This document shows, in pieces, positions 52,040 through 61,238 of a stretch of 64,000 nucleotides of DNA. This DNA comes from CALSMU01 sp965230225 (GTDB lineage: Bacteria > Bacteroidota > Bacteroidia > Flavobacteriales_D > Parvicellaceae), in assembly GCA_965230225.1 (NCBI GenBank), contig CBDDKM010000002.1, positions 310,001 through 374,000 on the forward strand. Direction: 5' to 3'. Position numbers and translations under genes: made by a program. Under the pieces are notes generated by a model. The model did not search any database and had not been told where the DNA came from. It saw only the letters and a list, made by a program, of their open reading frames with translations. Numbering within the stretch: position 1 is the stretch's first letter; each line of letters starts with the position of its first letter.

Positions 52040-53844
52040 TAACCTCCACTAAGGTTTTCTCTAAGTATCTTGGCTTTTGCTTTACCTATTAGGTCTTCTA
52101 TTTCGTGAAATGGAGCTTCTTTAATTCGTTTTACCGATTTGAAATGACGAATTAATTCGGCTTGAGTTTTTGGACCTATTCCTTTAATCCCTGCCAACTC
52201 AGATTTACTCAAAGTATCTTTTCTACGTTTGCTTCGGTGGTGAGTAATTCCAAATCGGTGAGCCTCGTTTCGGGCAAATTGAATCACTTTTAAGGTTTCC
52301 GATCTCTTATCTAAGTAGATAGGAAGAGAATCGCCCGGAAAGTATATTTCCTCTAACCTTTTGGCAATTCCTATGATGGCTACTTTACCCATAATTCCCA
52401 AAGTCTTCAAACTTTTTACTGCGGCGCTTAATTGCCCTTTCCCTCCATCAATAATAATTAACTGAGGCAATGACTCCTCTTCGTCTAACAAGCGCTTATA
52501 ACGCCTGTAAATAACCTCCTCCATACTGGCAAAGTCATCGGGGCCAACTACAGTTTTAATATTAAAATGACGGTACTCTTTTTTTGCCGGCTTAGCATCT
52601 TTGAATACTACGCAAGCTGCTACAGGGTTTGTTCCTTGAATATTAGAGTTATCAAAACACTCTATGTGCCTTGGCCATTCTTTTAAGCGAAGGTCCTGTT
52701 GCATGGTTTTAAGAATACGTTCGGAGTGCTTTTCCGGATTGGTATTCATCACCTGCTTCTGTTTCTCTAGCTTGTAGTATTCCGCATTTCTAAAGGAGAG
52801 TTTAACCAGTTCTTTTTTATCTCCTCGTTGAGGAACAATAAATCGTACTCCTTCAATTTTTAAATCCAGTTTTTCGGGAACAATAATCTCTTTCGATTTT
52901 CCAGGGAATCTATTTCGGATTTCAATGATAGCAAACTCCAATAGTTCTTTTTGAGTTTCATTCAATTTCTTCTTCATTTCCAGGGTATGGCTCTGGATAA
53001 TGGCCCCATTCATGATCTTAAGGTAGTTAACGTAGGCATTGTTCACGTCAGAGTCTATGGTGTATACATCAACATTGTGCAAACTGGCACTCACCACCAT
53101 CGATTTGGCTTGATATTTCTCGATTAAAGCCAACCTTTCCTTAATATCCTGTGCCTTTTCAAACTCGTATTTTGCAGCGTGTTTTTTCATTTTAATCTGC
53201 AACTGCTCAATCACCGATTTAATGTTTCCCTTGAGGATTTTTCGAACGTTCCTGAGTCGATGATCATACTCCTTTTTAGACACTTCTCCCTGACAACACC
53301 CTTTGCAATTTCCTATGTAGTATTCTACCGAAGTTTTATACTGATCCGACCCAATATTGTTCTCTGTTAGTTTGTGGGTACAATGCCTAATATCAAAACT
53401 CTGTTTAAAGAGGTCCAGCAATGTTCTGATCATTTTTACCGAGTGAAATGGCCCGAAGTATTCATCTCCATTTTTAGATACTTTTCTGGTATAAAACACC
53501 CTTGGATAAGGCTCATTTTTAATGCAAATCCAGGGATAAGTTTTATCATCTTTTAGTTGGATATTGTACTTGGGCTGGTACTTCTTAATTAAGCTATTTT
53601 CCAAAAGCAGGGCATCCATTTCGGTTTTTACCTTAATGGTTTTAATGTCTCTGATTTTGCTTACGAGAATGTGCGTTTTTCCGCTTTCGTATTTGTTTTT
53701 ATTGAAGTAACTGGAAACCCTGTTTTTTAAACTTTTAGCTTTTCCAACGTAGATAATGGTACCGGATTCGTCTAAAAATTGATATACCCCCGGTGTATGC
53801 GTTAGGGATTTAACAATTAAGTCTATTTTCTCTGTTCGTTTCAA
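52036..53844 (-). CDS. uvrC: Excinuclease ABC subunit C
   Basis: 602 aa, full length. The start is TTG (53842-53844); no ATG lies near, and the 12 residues before 'TPGVYQFLD' fit the family. Order: GIY-YIG nuclease (TIIYVGKAKSLKNRVSSYF, 3' incision), Cys cluster (YIGNCKGCCQG), UVR motif (KYEFEKAQDIKERLALIEKY) that binds UvrB, RNase H-like domain (HIECFDNSNIQGTNPVAACV; 5' incision), and tandem helix-hairpin-helix at the end (LAGIKGIGPKTQAELIRHF). It makes both incisions in nucleotide excision repair. It converges on the GDYXXLXY gene and is divergent from the small exported protein gene at 53917. Confidence 0.97.
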   Translation of the reverse strand: MKRTEKIDLIVKSLTHTPGVYQFLDESGTIIYVGKAKSLKNRVSSYFNKNKYESGKTHILVSKIRDIKTIKVKTEMDALLLENSLIKKYQPKYNIQLKDDKTYPWICIKNEPYPRVFYTRKVSKNGDEYFGPFHSVKMIRTLLDLFKQSFDIRHCTHKLTENNIGSDQYKTSVEYYIGNCKGCCQGEVSKKEYDHRLRNVRKILKGNIKSVIEQLQIKMKKHAAKYEFEKAQDIKERLALIEKYQAKSMVVSASLHNVDVYTIDSDVNNAYVNYLKIMNGAIIQSHTLEMKKKLNETQKELLEFAIIEIRNRFPGKSKEIIVPEKLDLKIEGVRFIVPQRGDKKELVKLSFRNAEYYKLEKQKQVMNTNPEKHSERILKTMQQDLRLKEWPRHIECFDNSNIQGTNPVAACVVFKDAKPAKKEYRHFNIKTVVGPDDFASMEEVIYRRYKRLLDEEESLPQLIIIDGGKGQLSAAVKSLKTLGIMGKVAIIGIAKRLEEIYFPGDSLPIYLDKRSETLKVIQFARNEAHRFGITHHRSKRRKDTLSKSELAGIKGIGPKTQAELIRHFKSVKRIKEAPFHEIEDLIGKAKAKILRENLSGGY

Positions 53845-53851
53845 CGGCAGT

Positions 53852-53882
53852 TTTGGGTTTTGGCAAAGCTTTTGTAAATTTA
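53852..53882 (+). promoter_or_regulatory. Candidate -33/-7 promoter of the 162-aa exported protein
   Basis: TTTG (53852-53855), a 19-nt spacer, then TAAATTTA (53875-53882), one base off the TAnnTTTG consensus. The start would fall near 53887, about 30 nt before the ATG at 53917. The region is shared with the divergent uvrC start. Confidence 0.45.
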
Positions 53883-53916
53883 ACAGTCTAAATCAGTTAT
53901 ACTACAAAAACATCAA

Positions 53917-54405
53917 ATGAAAAACTCAACCAAATTAGTTAGCTTCTTTATTGTGGCGTTGATGATTTGCACCACTTCGTTTGCACAAGCACCAAAGAAA
54001 GTGCACCCGAAACATCAAGCCGTTGTACAAAAAGACGTTAGAACTGTAAGTAGAAACAAGTTAAAGAGAAATGTAGAAATTCTTAAACATGCCAAGAAAC
54101 AAGTTCAGGCAAACAAGAATTATACGGGGGACTTCTCTAGAGCTGTAAAGCATCAAAAATTTGCTTATCGCTTACACAACCAGGGAAAATTTAAGCAATC
54201 TATTCACCACTCTCACATGGCTAAGAAATTTGCAGTAAAAGCAATTAAAGCCAATAAAGGAGATGTAAACAAAGAATGGAGTGCTTCTAAAGATGATATG
54301 AAAGGTGCTCCAACCGAAGCAGAGTTAGAACAAGAACTTCCTGCTGAAGAATTGAGCGATGAAGAAGCCTTAAACATCACATTAGAAGAATTAGGATTTG
54401 AATAA
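53917..54405 (+). CDS. Small exported protein with basic body and acidic tail
   Basis: 162 aa. The signal peptide (STKLVSFFIVALMICTTSFA) ends at AQA. The middle (about 25-120) is very rich in Lys and His, with helical segments ('NKLKRNVEILKHAKKQVQ', 'FSRAVKHQKFAYRLHNQGKF', 'SIHHSHMAKKFAVKAIKANK'). The last 35 residues are acidic (EAELEQELPAEELSDEEALN). The basic-acidic split could serve self-association or metal or polyanion binding through the many His. I do not recognise the family. A perfect 12-bp terminator hairpin follows. Confidence 0.82.
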   Translation: MKNSTKLVSFFIVALMICTTSFAQAPKKVHPKHQAVVQKDVRTVSRNKLKRNVEILKHAKKQVQANKNYTGDFSRAVKHQKFAYRLHNQGKFKQSIHHSHMAKKFAVKAIKANKGDVNKEWSASKDDMKGAPTEAELEQELPAEELSDEEALNITLEELGFE

Positions 54406-54425
54406 AATCAAATACTTTATAAAGT

Positions 54426-54458
54426 AAAAGCCATGACGCAAATGTCATGGCTTTTTTT
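54426..54458. terminator. Strong bidirectional terminator
   Basis: AAAAGCCATGAC (54426-54437) pairs perfectly with GTCATGGCTTTT (54444-54455), loop GCAAAT, followed by further Ts. It separates the small exported protein (+) from the 100-aa membrane protein (-), whose stop codon touches the T run. Confidence 0.92.
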
Positions 54459-54759
54459 ATTCGTATTTCTTTCGTTGTTTTCGATGGTAGGCATTCAAAC
54501 CGTAGGTTATTCCGATGGCAAAGCCAAGTTGCATAAAACCAATGAACAAACCTGTACCACGGCCGGAAGCATAATAATCAGTAAACATTAGTATGGCCAA
54601 TACCAGAAAAAATGTTCCCAGACCTATAATAAACTTACGTCCTGTTTTGGGTAAATATGGCAAAAAAGGTTTCTTAAGTCGTCCCTTTTGAACCACCTTA
54701 CCTCCCTTGTCCATACCATCTTTGGAGGAACCAGATGTTGGTCTTCCGCCAGAACCCAT
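54457..54759 (-). CDS. Small membrane protein with two transmembrane helices
   Basis: 100 aa. A Gly/Ser/Lys-rich N-terminus (about 1-38, including SGSSKDGMDKGGK) probably stays in the cytosol. Two hydrophobic helices follow (about 43-61 'FIIGLGTFFLVLAILMF' and 70-88 'GLFIGFMQLGFAIGITYGL'), and the tail is basic (YHRKQRKKYE). I do not recognise a function. It starts 2 bp after the M42 aminopeptidase stop, so the two are co-transcribed. Confidence 0.82.
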   Translation of the reverse strand: MGSGGRPTSGSSKDGMDKGGKVVQKGRLKKPFLPYLPKTGRKFIIGLGTFFLVLAILMFTDYYASGRGTGLFIGFMQLGFAIGITYGLNAYHRKQRKKYE

Positions 54760-54761
54760 GG

Positions 54762-55805
54762 TTAGAAGCTCCAGTCGTGTTGATCTAAGTTTTCAAGACA
54801 TTTACCAAGCAGGTCAATACTACTTCTGATGTCTTGCTTATGTGCCATTTCGATTACCTGATGAATGTGTCTGGTTGGAATTGAAATTGCACCCGCTATA
54901 GAACCTCCAGCAGTCATTTGCTGAATGGCCATGGTATCTGTACCTCCTGCAGTTAGAATTTCCGGTTGCCAGGTAATTTCATTCTTATCTGCCACATCTT
55001 TCATGAACTGAACCATTCTGTAATCGCAAATGGTTCTGGAATCCATAATTTTAATGGCAACACCTTTACCAAGCTGGGTTACTTTCTCGTGCTCTGCAGC
55101 TCCCGGTACATCAAATGCAATGGTAGTATCCAATCCAAAACCAAAATCTGGCTGAATGTGCTGTGCTGCAACAGTTGCTCCTCTAATTCCTACTTCTTCC
55201 TGTACAGTAAATACTCCGTATACATCATGAGCAGGATCTTTCAACTCACGGAACATTTCAATCAATATAAATACTGCTACACGGTTATCGATGGATTTGC
55301 AGTTAACGCAATCTCCCATCTCTATTAACTGTCTGTCTCTGGTAATTGGATCACCCACCTTAATGTACTTTTCTACCTCTTCTTTAGGCATCCCCATATC
55401 GATGAAATAGTCGGTAGTTTTTGGAACTTTATTTCTTTCCTCAGGAGTCATTACGTGAATAGGTTTAGACCCCATTACACCAATCAAATCCTTTTTACCG
55501 TGTACAATAACACGTTGTGCAGTTAATGTTTTCGGATCAAATCCTCCCAGGGTATGGAAGCGTACAAATCCATCTTTATCAATGTGCGTAACAATGAACC
55601 CAATTTCGTCCATGTGTGCACCAATCATTACTTTTTTGGAGGAGTCCTTTCCCTTTTTAATAGCGGTAACGTTCCCCATATTATCGATGGTTACTTCATC
55701 AACTAACGAAGTAACTTCTCTAAGTACAATTTCTCTTACTCTTTGTTCAAAGCCAGATGTTCCGGCTACTTCGCATATTTCAGCGAGCAGATCTACATTA
55801 ATCAT
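54762..55805 (-). CDS. M42 family metallopeptidase (glutamyl/aspartyl aminopeptidase, CelM/FrvX-like)
   Basis: 347 aa, cytosolic. The two-zinc site is visible: H64 and D66 (IGAHMDEIGF), D173 (KSIDNRVA), E203-E204 (FTVQEEVGIRGA), D226 (GLDTTIA) and the late His (ISIPTRHIHQV, H313/H315). A PDZ-like insertion lies at about 70-165. Such enzymes form large tetrahedral dodecamers that trim peptides left by the proteasome-like machinery. It is placed between pyruvate kinase (about 37 bp upstream on the same strand) and the small membrane protein. Confidence 0.94.
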   Translation of the reverse strand: MINVDLLAEICEVAGTSGFEQRVREIVLREVTSLVDEVTIDNMGNVTAIKKGKDSSKKVMIGAHMDEIGFIVTHIDKDGFVRFHTLGGFDPKTLTAQRVIVHGKKDLIGVMGSKPIHVMTPEERNKVPKTTDYFIDMGMPKEEVEKYIKVGDPITRDRQLIEMGDCVNCKSIDNRVAVFILIEMFRELKDPAHDVYGVFTVQEEVGIRGATVAAQHIQPDFGFGLDTTIAFDVPGAAEHEKVTQLGKGVAIKIMDSRTICDYRMVQFMKDVADKNEITWQPEILTAGGTDTMAIQQMTAGGSIAGAISIPTRHIHQVIEMAHKQDIRSSIDLLGKCLENLDQHDWSF

Positions 55806-55841
55806 TTATTTACTGATTTTGATTTTTTGATTAACACAATA

Positions 55842-57269
55842 TTAATCAATATAGCTCAATTTAAGCATATTGGTTTTACCACTTTCCTCAATTGGCATAC
55901 TAGCGGTATTGATAATCAAATCTCCAGGTACTACAAAGCCTCCTTTTTTTAGCATGTACTTAATATCTGCAATGGTGTGATCGGTACTTACTGTTTTGTT
56001 GTAATAAAAGGTTTTTACTCCCCAAACTAACCCCAACATGGTAAGCAATTTCTTGTTTCCTGAAAATACCATAATTTGTGCCCTTGGGCGCTGGCTGGAA
56101 ATCTTATAAGCTGTATAACCGGAGTGAGTCATGGTAACAATTGCCTTTGCATTTACACGTGCAGATAACCCGCATGAGGTAAAACAAATGGAATCTGTAA
56201 TGTACCTATCCTGGTTCTTTTCAGGCTCTCTTTCTTTAGCATATAGTTCGTCGTAATCGGACTCTACCTTATCAATAATTTTTCCCATTGCCTCTACGGC
56301 ATTAAAAGGAAATTTACCTACGGATGTTTCTCCACTTAACATTACGGCATCAGCTCCATCCATTACCGCCGTAGCAACATCATTTACCTCGGCTCTCGTT
56401 GGAGAAGCATTGGAAATCATACTGTCCATCATTTGTGTGGCAATGATTACCGGCTTAGCATGCTTCAAACAAATGCTTACGATCTGCTTTTGAATTAGTG
56501 GCACATCCTGCATTGGAATTTCCACTCCTAAATCTCCACGAGCCACCATCACTGCATCTGTTTGTAAAACGATATCTTCGAGCTCTTCCAAAGCCTCCGG
56601 TTTCTCGATTTTAGCAACCACTTTGGTTTGCTTATTCTCAACAGCAATCATGTGCTTTAACTCAATAATGTCTCTTGCAGATCTCACGAACGAAAGTCCT
56701 ACCCAATCCAAACGCTGCTCAAGTACCAATTGTAAATCTTTGCGATCCTTCTCGGTTAAACTTGGTTGAGATATTTTAGTGTTTGGTAGGTTTACTCCTT
56801 TTTTAGAAGTTAAGAATCCTCCATGGATTACTTTCAAAGTAACCTCATCCTTCTGATTGGATGAAACTACCTCCAACATGATTTTACCATCGTCCATTAA
56901 TATCTTTTCTCCAGGATTAACATCCTTCGGCAATTCCTGATAAGTAATGGAAACTCTTTCAGCAGTTCCTTCTACTTCGTTGGTGGTAATGATGATCTCG
57001 TTTCCTGATTTTAACTCAGCACCACTTCCTTCCATGTTTCCAATTCTAATCTTTGGTCCTTGCAAATCCGCAAGTATCGAAGTATGGGTACCCAGTTCTG
57101 TATCAATATCTCTAATGTGTTCTATTACCTGAACGTGGTCTTCGTGTTTACCGTGCGAGAAGTTCAAACGACATACGTTTACTCCTGTTTGAATCAGTTT
57201 CATCAACGACTCCCTCGACGAGGTTGCAGGCCCAATGGTAGCAACTATTTTTGTTCTTCTATGATTCAT
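55842..57269 (-). CDS. pyk: Pyruvate kinase
   Basis: 475 aa, cytosolic; last step of glycolysis, phosphoenolpyruvate plus ADP to pyruvate plus ATP. Diagnostic stretches: 'RRTKIVATIGPATSSRESL', 'VCRLNFSHGKHEDH', 'ILADLQGPKIRIG', 'VAKIEKPEALEELEDI' (catalytic Lys), 'VMVARGDLGVEIPM' (metal) and 'MLSGETSVGKFPFNAVEAM'. The C-terminal allosteric domain is shortish and complete. The upstream gene encodes a secreted protein and the one before that an IPExxxVDY protein, which commonly accompanies pyk in Bacteroidota. Confidence 0.97.
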   Translation of the reverse strand: MNHRRTKIVATIGPATSSRESLMKLIQTGVNVCRLNFSHGKHEDHVQVIEHIRDIDTELGTHTSILADLQGPKIRIGNMEGSGAELKSGNEIIITTNEVEGTAERVSITYQELPKDVNPGEKILMDDGKIMLEVVSSNQKDEVTLKVIHGGFLTSKKGVNLPNTKISQPSLTEKDRKDLQLVLEQRLDWVGLSFVRSARDIIELKHMIAVENKQTKVVAKIEKPEALEELEDIVLQTDAVMVARGDLGVEIPMQDVPLIQKQIVSICLKHAKPVIIATQMMDSMISNASPTRAEVNDVATAVMDGADAVMLSGETSVGKFPFNAVEAMGKIIDKVESDYDELYAKEREPEKNQDRYITDSICFTSCGLSARVNAKAIVTMTHSGYTAYKISSQRPRAQIMVFSGNKKLLTMLGLVWGVKTFYYNKTVSTDHTIADIKYMLKKGGFVVPGDLIINTASMPIEESGKTNMLKLSYID

Positions 57270-57285
57270 AATTTGTGTAGTGTTG

Positions 57286-57765
57286 TTAGTGCATACATCC
57301 TATATAAACGTCTGTGCGTTTAGAATATGCGTCTCTATAATAAGTTTTAGTCTTTCTTAACGTTTTCCATAGCTCTCTTGATCGTGGCTCCCCACTTCCT
57401 ACAATTACAATGTAGTACCCGGGAGTAAACCCATCAAAGGCATCGGAATATTCAATGCTCACATAACTTCCATCATCCCACCTTCCTCTGGCAATGTAGC
57501 AATGATCGCTTCCCCATTCATCCTGACACTCTTCTTCCGGCCAGGAAAGTCCATATTGTTCATCTTCCTCCAAACCTCTCAGGTCCAAATCCAATTTTAG
57601 CTTTTGGGATGCATCTTCTGCTCTTTCCAATGCTGCACCATAATCGGTGGTGGAAATAATGATAATGAATTCTTTTTCTACCATCATTTCAGACATATAA
57701 TCATCCTGTCCGTAAACAAAGGAAGTTAACATCATCCCTATGTAAAAAAGATATTTCTTCATCAT
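57286..57765 (-). CDS. Small secreted protein between IPExxxVDY gene and pyk
   Basis: 159 aa. Signal peptide of about 19 residues (KKYLFYIGMMLTSFVYGQ). The mature domain alternates strands and helices ('EFIIIISTTDYGAALERAED', 'DDGSYVSIEYSDAFDGFTPG', 'YYIVIVGSGEPRSRELW'). The last part resembles a SPOR-type half (YYIVIVGSG ... REL ... RDAYSKRTDVYI), which would suggest peptidoglycan binding, but I cannot confirm this. It shares a TAATG junction with the gene before it and lies 16 bp before pyk. Confidence 0.83.
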   Translation of the reverse strand: MMKKYLFYIGMMLTSFVYGQDDYMSEMMVEKEFIIIISTTDYGAALERAEDASQKLKLDLDLRGLEEDEQYGLSWPEEECQDEWGSDHCYIARGRWDDGSYVSIEYSDAFDGFTPGYYIVIVGSGEPRSRELWKTLRKTKTYYRDAYSKRTDVYIGCMH

Positions 57766-58181
57766 TAAAAAATGAGGTTTTCTTTGGATTTAAGTTGGAA
57801 CACATCCACCTCAAATGCTGTTAGAATAAATGGTAACCCCTTGATTTGCATGATCATGTCTTCAAAGTTAATGGGATAATTTTCTTTTACCATTAATAAA
57901 TAATCAGCATGAGCTTGTTCTGGCACCAAATATCCCATATTACTTCTATTACTCAAAAGAGAATACTCATTTTCTGTATCTTCATTGTAATAGGTATACA
58001 ACGTATGGGTACTATACCTGTTGGATTTTTTACTAATTACTTCGATGCTCTCTTCTTCCCTCGCCAAATCAATCTTTAGTTGATTGTTGAGCCCCCAGCA
58101 AATCCGGTAGTCCTTTTCGTGACAACTAATCCCAATCAGTCGGAAATCATATTCGTATTCGTCGTCCAGAACATACTTCAT
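57765..58181 (-). CDS. IPExxxVDY family protein
   Basis: 138 aa, no signal peptide. The family motif appears as 'LVPEQAHADYLLMV', preceded by 'EYSLLSNRS' and followed by 'LPFILTAFEVDV'. The family is confined to Bacteroidota as far as I know, and the gene regularly lies just upstream of pyk, as here with one small gene between. Its function is unknown. A perfect -7 box TATCTTTG ends 5 nt before the ATG. Confidence 0.88.
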   Translation of the reverse strand: MKYVLDDEYEYDFRLIGISCHEKDYRICWGLNNQLKIDLAREEESIEVISKKSNRYSTHTLYTYYNEDTENEYSLLSNRSNMGYLVPEQAHADYLLMVKENYPINFEDMIMQIKGLPFILTAFEVDVFQLKSKENLIF

Positions 58182-58186
58182 AACAC

Positions 58187-58194
58187 CAAAGATA
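58187..58194 (-). promoter_or_regulatory. Candidate -7 box TATCTTTG for the IPExxxVDY-pyk operon
   Basis: Perfect TAnnTTTG match on the minus strand, 5 nt before the start codon at 58181, which places the transcript start at or inside the ATG. No clear -33 element is seen. Confidence 0.5.
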
Positions 58195-58263
58195 AACCAA
58201 TAGCCATGTGAAAATTCATCGCTCTTTTGACGTTATTGTAAACGAATTGTTAACAAACGGAGA

Positions 58264-59742
58264 TTACCCCTTCTTTTCGATGCGGATTTTTGTTCCGGTC
58301 TTAAGATTATTATAGTTCAAATGACTATTAAGGCGCTTAAGGTCATCCACACTCACACCACGGTGTTTATTAGCAATATCCCATAGCGTATCTCCCTTCT
58401 GGATGGTGTAATAAATGTATTCTCCTTCGGAATAAGTAGGTATACTTTTCTTGGATGAAGAAGAGGACGAAGACGAAGAACCAGATGGAATACTTCCGGG
58501 AACATATACAATCAGTTTTCTTCCTGCCTTTACATAGTTAGATGTTCTATTGTTCCAGGCCTTGATATCCTGAACTGTACAATCGTACTTTCTAGCAATT
58601 GAATGAATAGACTCACCCTTCTTAATGTAGTGGGTCTTTTCTATTTTCTTTGGCTTATTGGCCGCAACAAGGTATTTGTACTCCAATGAAGAGTACTTGT
58701 AGATAGAATCTTCGCTCATGAAGAAATCTCCCATTAAGTACCTTGGGAGGTATAGAACATTTACAGAATCCGGCTTAGGAATTACACTTCCTGTAAACAT
58801 GGGGTTAAGGTATTTTAAGTTTCCTATGTTATAACCCAACCATTCTTCCAGTACCTCAAACTCCACTCTTTCACACACATGAATGGTATCAATTTCGAAG
58901 TTCATGTACCTTGGCTTATTAGGGTACAGATTGTGCTCGCTGGCGTAATTCATGATGTAGTTGGCAGCGATAAATGCCGGAACATAGTTTTGGGTTTCTT
59001 TCGGTAAAGCAGATCGGATAGCCCAATAGTCCACTTGTCCTCCCATTCTTCTAATGGCTCTATTTACATTTCCAGGCCCAGCATTATAGGCTGCCAGTGC
59101 CAAACTCCAATCTCCATAAATAGCGTGTAGTTTTTTTAGGTATCTACAAGCGGCATCTGTAGCCAAATATGGATCAAATCTTTCGTCGTAATACGAGGTA
59201 ATTTCCAGACCATAGCCCTGTCCTGTTTTAGGCATAAATTGCCATAGTCCTCCAGCTCCCGCATGTGATTTTGCCGTTGGGTTTAATGCCGACTCAACAA
59301 TTGGCAAGTACTTCAACTCCAAAGGCAAGTCATACTTAATCAGGTATTCTTCGAAAATTGGGAAGTAAAGTTCACCATAGGCCAACATTCTGGAGGTTAA
59401 TCGTTTCCTCTTATAAGCATACAGCTTAATCATGGCTAAGGTAGACTTGTTGAACTTGAAGTTAAATGGAGTTTGTTCATCCATTGCTTTTACTCTGGCT
59501 TCAAATACTTCGTCGTCGTATTTTGGTACGGAGTCTTCCGGAAAGTTGTAAATGTTTAGTTCGTTGGTATCGAACGAAAACTGACTAATTGCTCTGTAAT
59601 GAGCCACCAACAAGCTATCGTATCCATCCACAAAACTGAGGTCCGGTTCTGGTGGCAAAGTATCCTTTACCAGCGAATCAGATTGGGCTGAAATACCAAC
59701 CAGGAAAAAACACAGGGTTATGTTCAATAATAATTTAAGCAT
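58264..59742 (-). CDS. Lytic transglycosylase with two LysM domains (MltD-like)
   Basis: 492 aa. Signal peptide (LKLLLNITLCFFLVGISAQ). The SLT domain lies at about 125-290 with the catalytic Glu at position 150 (LPIVESALNPTAKS), 'GAGGLWQFMPKTGQGYGL' and 'ALAAYNAGPGNVNRAI'. Two LysM domains follow at about 370-415 (HYIKKGESIHSIARKY) and 445-490 (YTIQKGDTLWDIANKH), with a Ser-rich linker between them. It cleaves peptidoglycan glycan strands in the periplasm to 1,6-anhydro ends, and the LysM domains hold it to the wall. It lies 56 bp downstream of gatA on the same strand. Confidence 0.95.
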   Translation of the reverse strand: MLKLLLNITLCFFLVGISAQSDSLVKDTLPPEPDLSFVDGYDSLLVAHYRAISQFSFDTNELNIYNFPEDSVPKYDDEVFEARVKAMDEQTPFNFKFNKSTLAMIKLYAYKRKRLTSRMLAYGELYFPIFEEYLIKYDLPLELKYLPIVESALNPTAKSHAGAGGLWQFMPKTGQGYGLEITSYYDERFDPYLATDAACRYLKKLHAIYGDWSLALAAYNAGPGNVNRAIRRMGGQVDYWAIRSALPKETQNYVPAFIAANYIMNYASEHNLYPNKPRYMNFEIDTIHVCERVEFEVLEEWLGYNIGNLKYLNPMFTGSVIPKPDSVNVLYLPRYLMGDFFMSEDSIYKYSSLEYKYLVAANKPKKIEKTHYIKKGESIHSIARKYDCTVQDIKAWNNRTSNYVKAGRKLIVYVPGSIPSGSSSSSSSSSKKSIPTYSEGEYIYYTIQKGDTLWDIANKHRGVSVDDLKRLNSHLNYNNLKTGTKIRIEKKG

Positions 59743-59798
59743 GTCTCTTTGTTTTATCCTCCAAATGGAGAAGTAATTACCCTTTGTAGGTGAGTATA

Positions 59799-61220
59799 CT
59801 ACTTCATCATCTGATTTGAAAATGCCAGTAGTTTAGCATCTTCAAAAGATCCTGCCATCAATTGAATCCCAAAAGGTAATCCATTGCTGTGCTCTCCCAT
59901 AGGTAACGAAATAGCAGGAATACCAGCTAAATTGGCATGAACCGTAAATATATCCTGTAAATACATTTTAATTGGATCATCGGAGTTTTCTCCTACTCCA
60001 AACGCAGTTGCAGGTGTTGTAGGTAATAATATCAAGTCGAAATCCTTCAAGATTTCTTCTGTTTTTTGCTTAATGATTCTTCTTACTTTAAGACCTTTGG
60101 TATAGTAAGCATCGTAGTATCCAGCACTAAGAACAAACGTTCCCAGCATGATTCTTCTCTTTACTTCCTCTCCAAATCCTTCGGTTCTTGAGCTAACGTA
60201 AGTGCTATCTACATCATGAGCATTTTGACTTCTATACCCATAATGAGCACCATCGTAACGTGCTAAATTGGAAGAAGCCTCTGCTGTGGTAAGTACATAG
60301 TAGTTAGGTACCATATAATCCAAATACGGGAACTGCACCGGTTCTACTTCATGTCCTTCTGCTTTTAATTGCTCAATCACTGCTTCTGTTTTGGCTTTGA
60401 TTTCAGGATCAATACCATCCATATCTAAACAGTCTTTGATGTAAGCAATCTTAAATTTCTTTCCTTCAGTACTACCTAGTTTCTCGGAGTAATTATCCAC
60501 CGGTTTCTGAGAGCAAGTACTATCGTACTGATCTCCTCCGGCCATTACTTCCATAATCAAAGCGGTATCTTCCACAGAATTGGTCAAAGGACCAATTTGA
60601 TCAAAAGAAGAAGCATAAGCTAAAAGTCCGTATCTGGAAACTCTTCCGTAGGTCGGTTTATACCCTACCACACCGCAAAATGATGCCGGCTGACGGATTG
60701 ATCCTCCTGTATCTGTACCTAGAGTTGCTAAACACAATCCAGCTTTAACCGCTGTAGCAGATCCTCCTGAAGATCCTCCAGGAACTTTATCTGATTGAAC
60801 CGGATTTTTTACTGGTCCGAAAGCACTGTTTTCGTTAGAACTACCCATTGCAAACTCATCGCAATTGGTACGTCCAATTATTATGGCATCCTCTGCTAAT
60901 AGCCTTTCCACGGCAGTAGCATGGTAGATGGACTCAAATCCTTCCAGAATTTTAGAAGAATTAGAAACGTGATGCCCTTTATATGCCAAGTTATCCTTAA
61001 GACCAATAACCATCCCAGCTAGCTTTCCGGCAGTTCCATTGGCGATTTTTTCGTCCACCAAACGAGCTTGCTCTAAAGCGCTTTCCTCAAATACTTCTAA
61101 GAAAGCATTAAGGTCTGAATCATTGATTTTTTGGATATAGTTTTTAGTTAAATCGGCGCAAGTTAACACGCCATTATCTATATCCTCTCTCACTTGAGTA
61201 AGGGAAGTATAACTTTTCAA
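59799..61220 (-). CDS. gatA: Asp-tRNA(Asn)/Glu-tRNA(Gln) amidotransferase subunit A
   Basis: 473 aa. The amidase-signature triad Lys75 (GLKDNLAYKG), Ser150 (VPGGSSGGSATAVKAG) and Ser174 (DTGGSIRQPASFCG) keeps the spacing of K79, S154 and S178 in the S. aureus enzyme. 'GVVGYKPTYGRVSRYGL' and 'SSFDQIGPLTNSVEDTA' also fit. It supplies ammonia from glutamine to convert misacylated Glu-tRNA(Gln) or Asp-tRNA(Asn) in the GatCAB complex. gatB and gatC are not in the window. It lies 18 bp after tatA, a joint transcript probably. Confidence 0.96.
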   Translation of the reverse strand: MKSYTSLTQVREDIDNGVLTCADLTKNYIQKINDSDLNAFLEVFEESALEQARLVDEKIANGTAGKLAGMVIGLKDNLAYKGHHVSNSSKILEGFESIYHATAVERLLAEDAIIIGRTNCDEFAMGSSNENSAFGPVKNPVQSDKVPGGSSGGSATAVKAGLCLATLGTDTGGSIRQPASFCGVVGYKPTYGRVSRYGLLAYASSFDQIGPLTNSVEDTALIMEVMAGGDQYDSTCSQKPVDNYSEKLGSTEGKKFKIAYIKDCLDMDGIDPEIKAKTEAVIEQLKAEGHEVEPVQFPYLDYMVPNYYVLTTAEASSNLARYDGAHYGYRSQNAHDVDSTYVSSRTEGFGEEVKRRIMLGTFVLSAGYYDAYYTKGLKVRRIIKQKTEEILKDFDLILLPTTPATAFGVGENSDDPIKMYLQDIFTVHANLAGIPAISLPMGEHSNGLPFGIQLMAGSFEDAKLLAFSNQMMK

Positions 61221-61238
61221 GGCTACTGATTTATCAAA

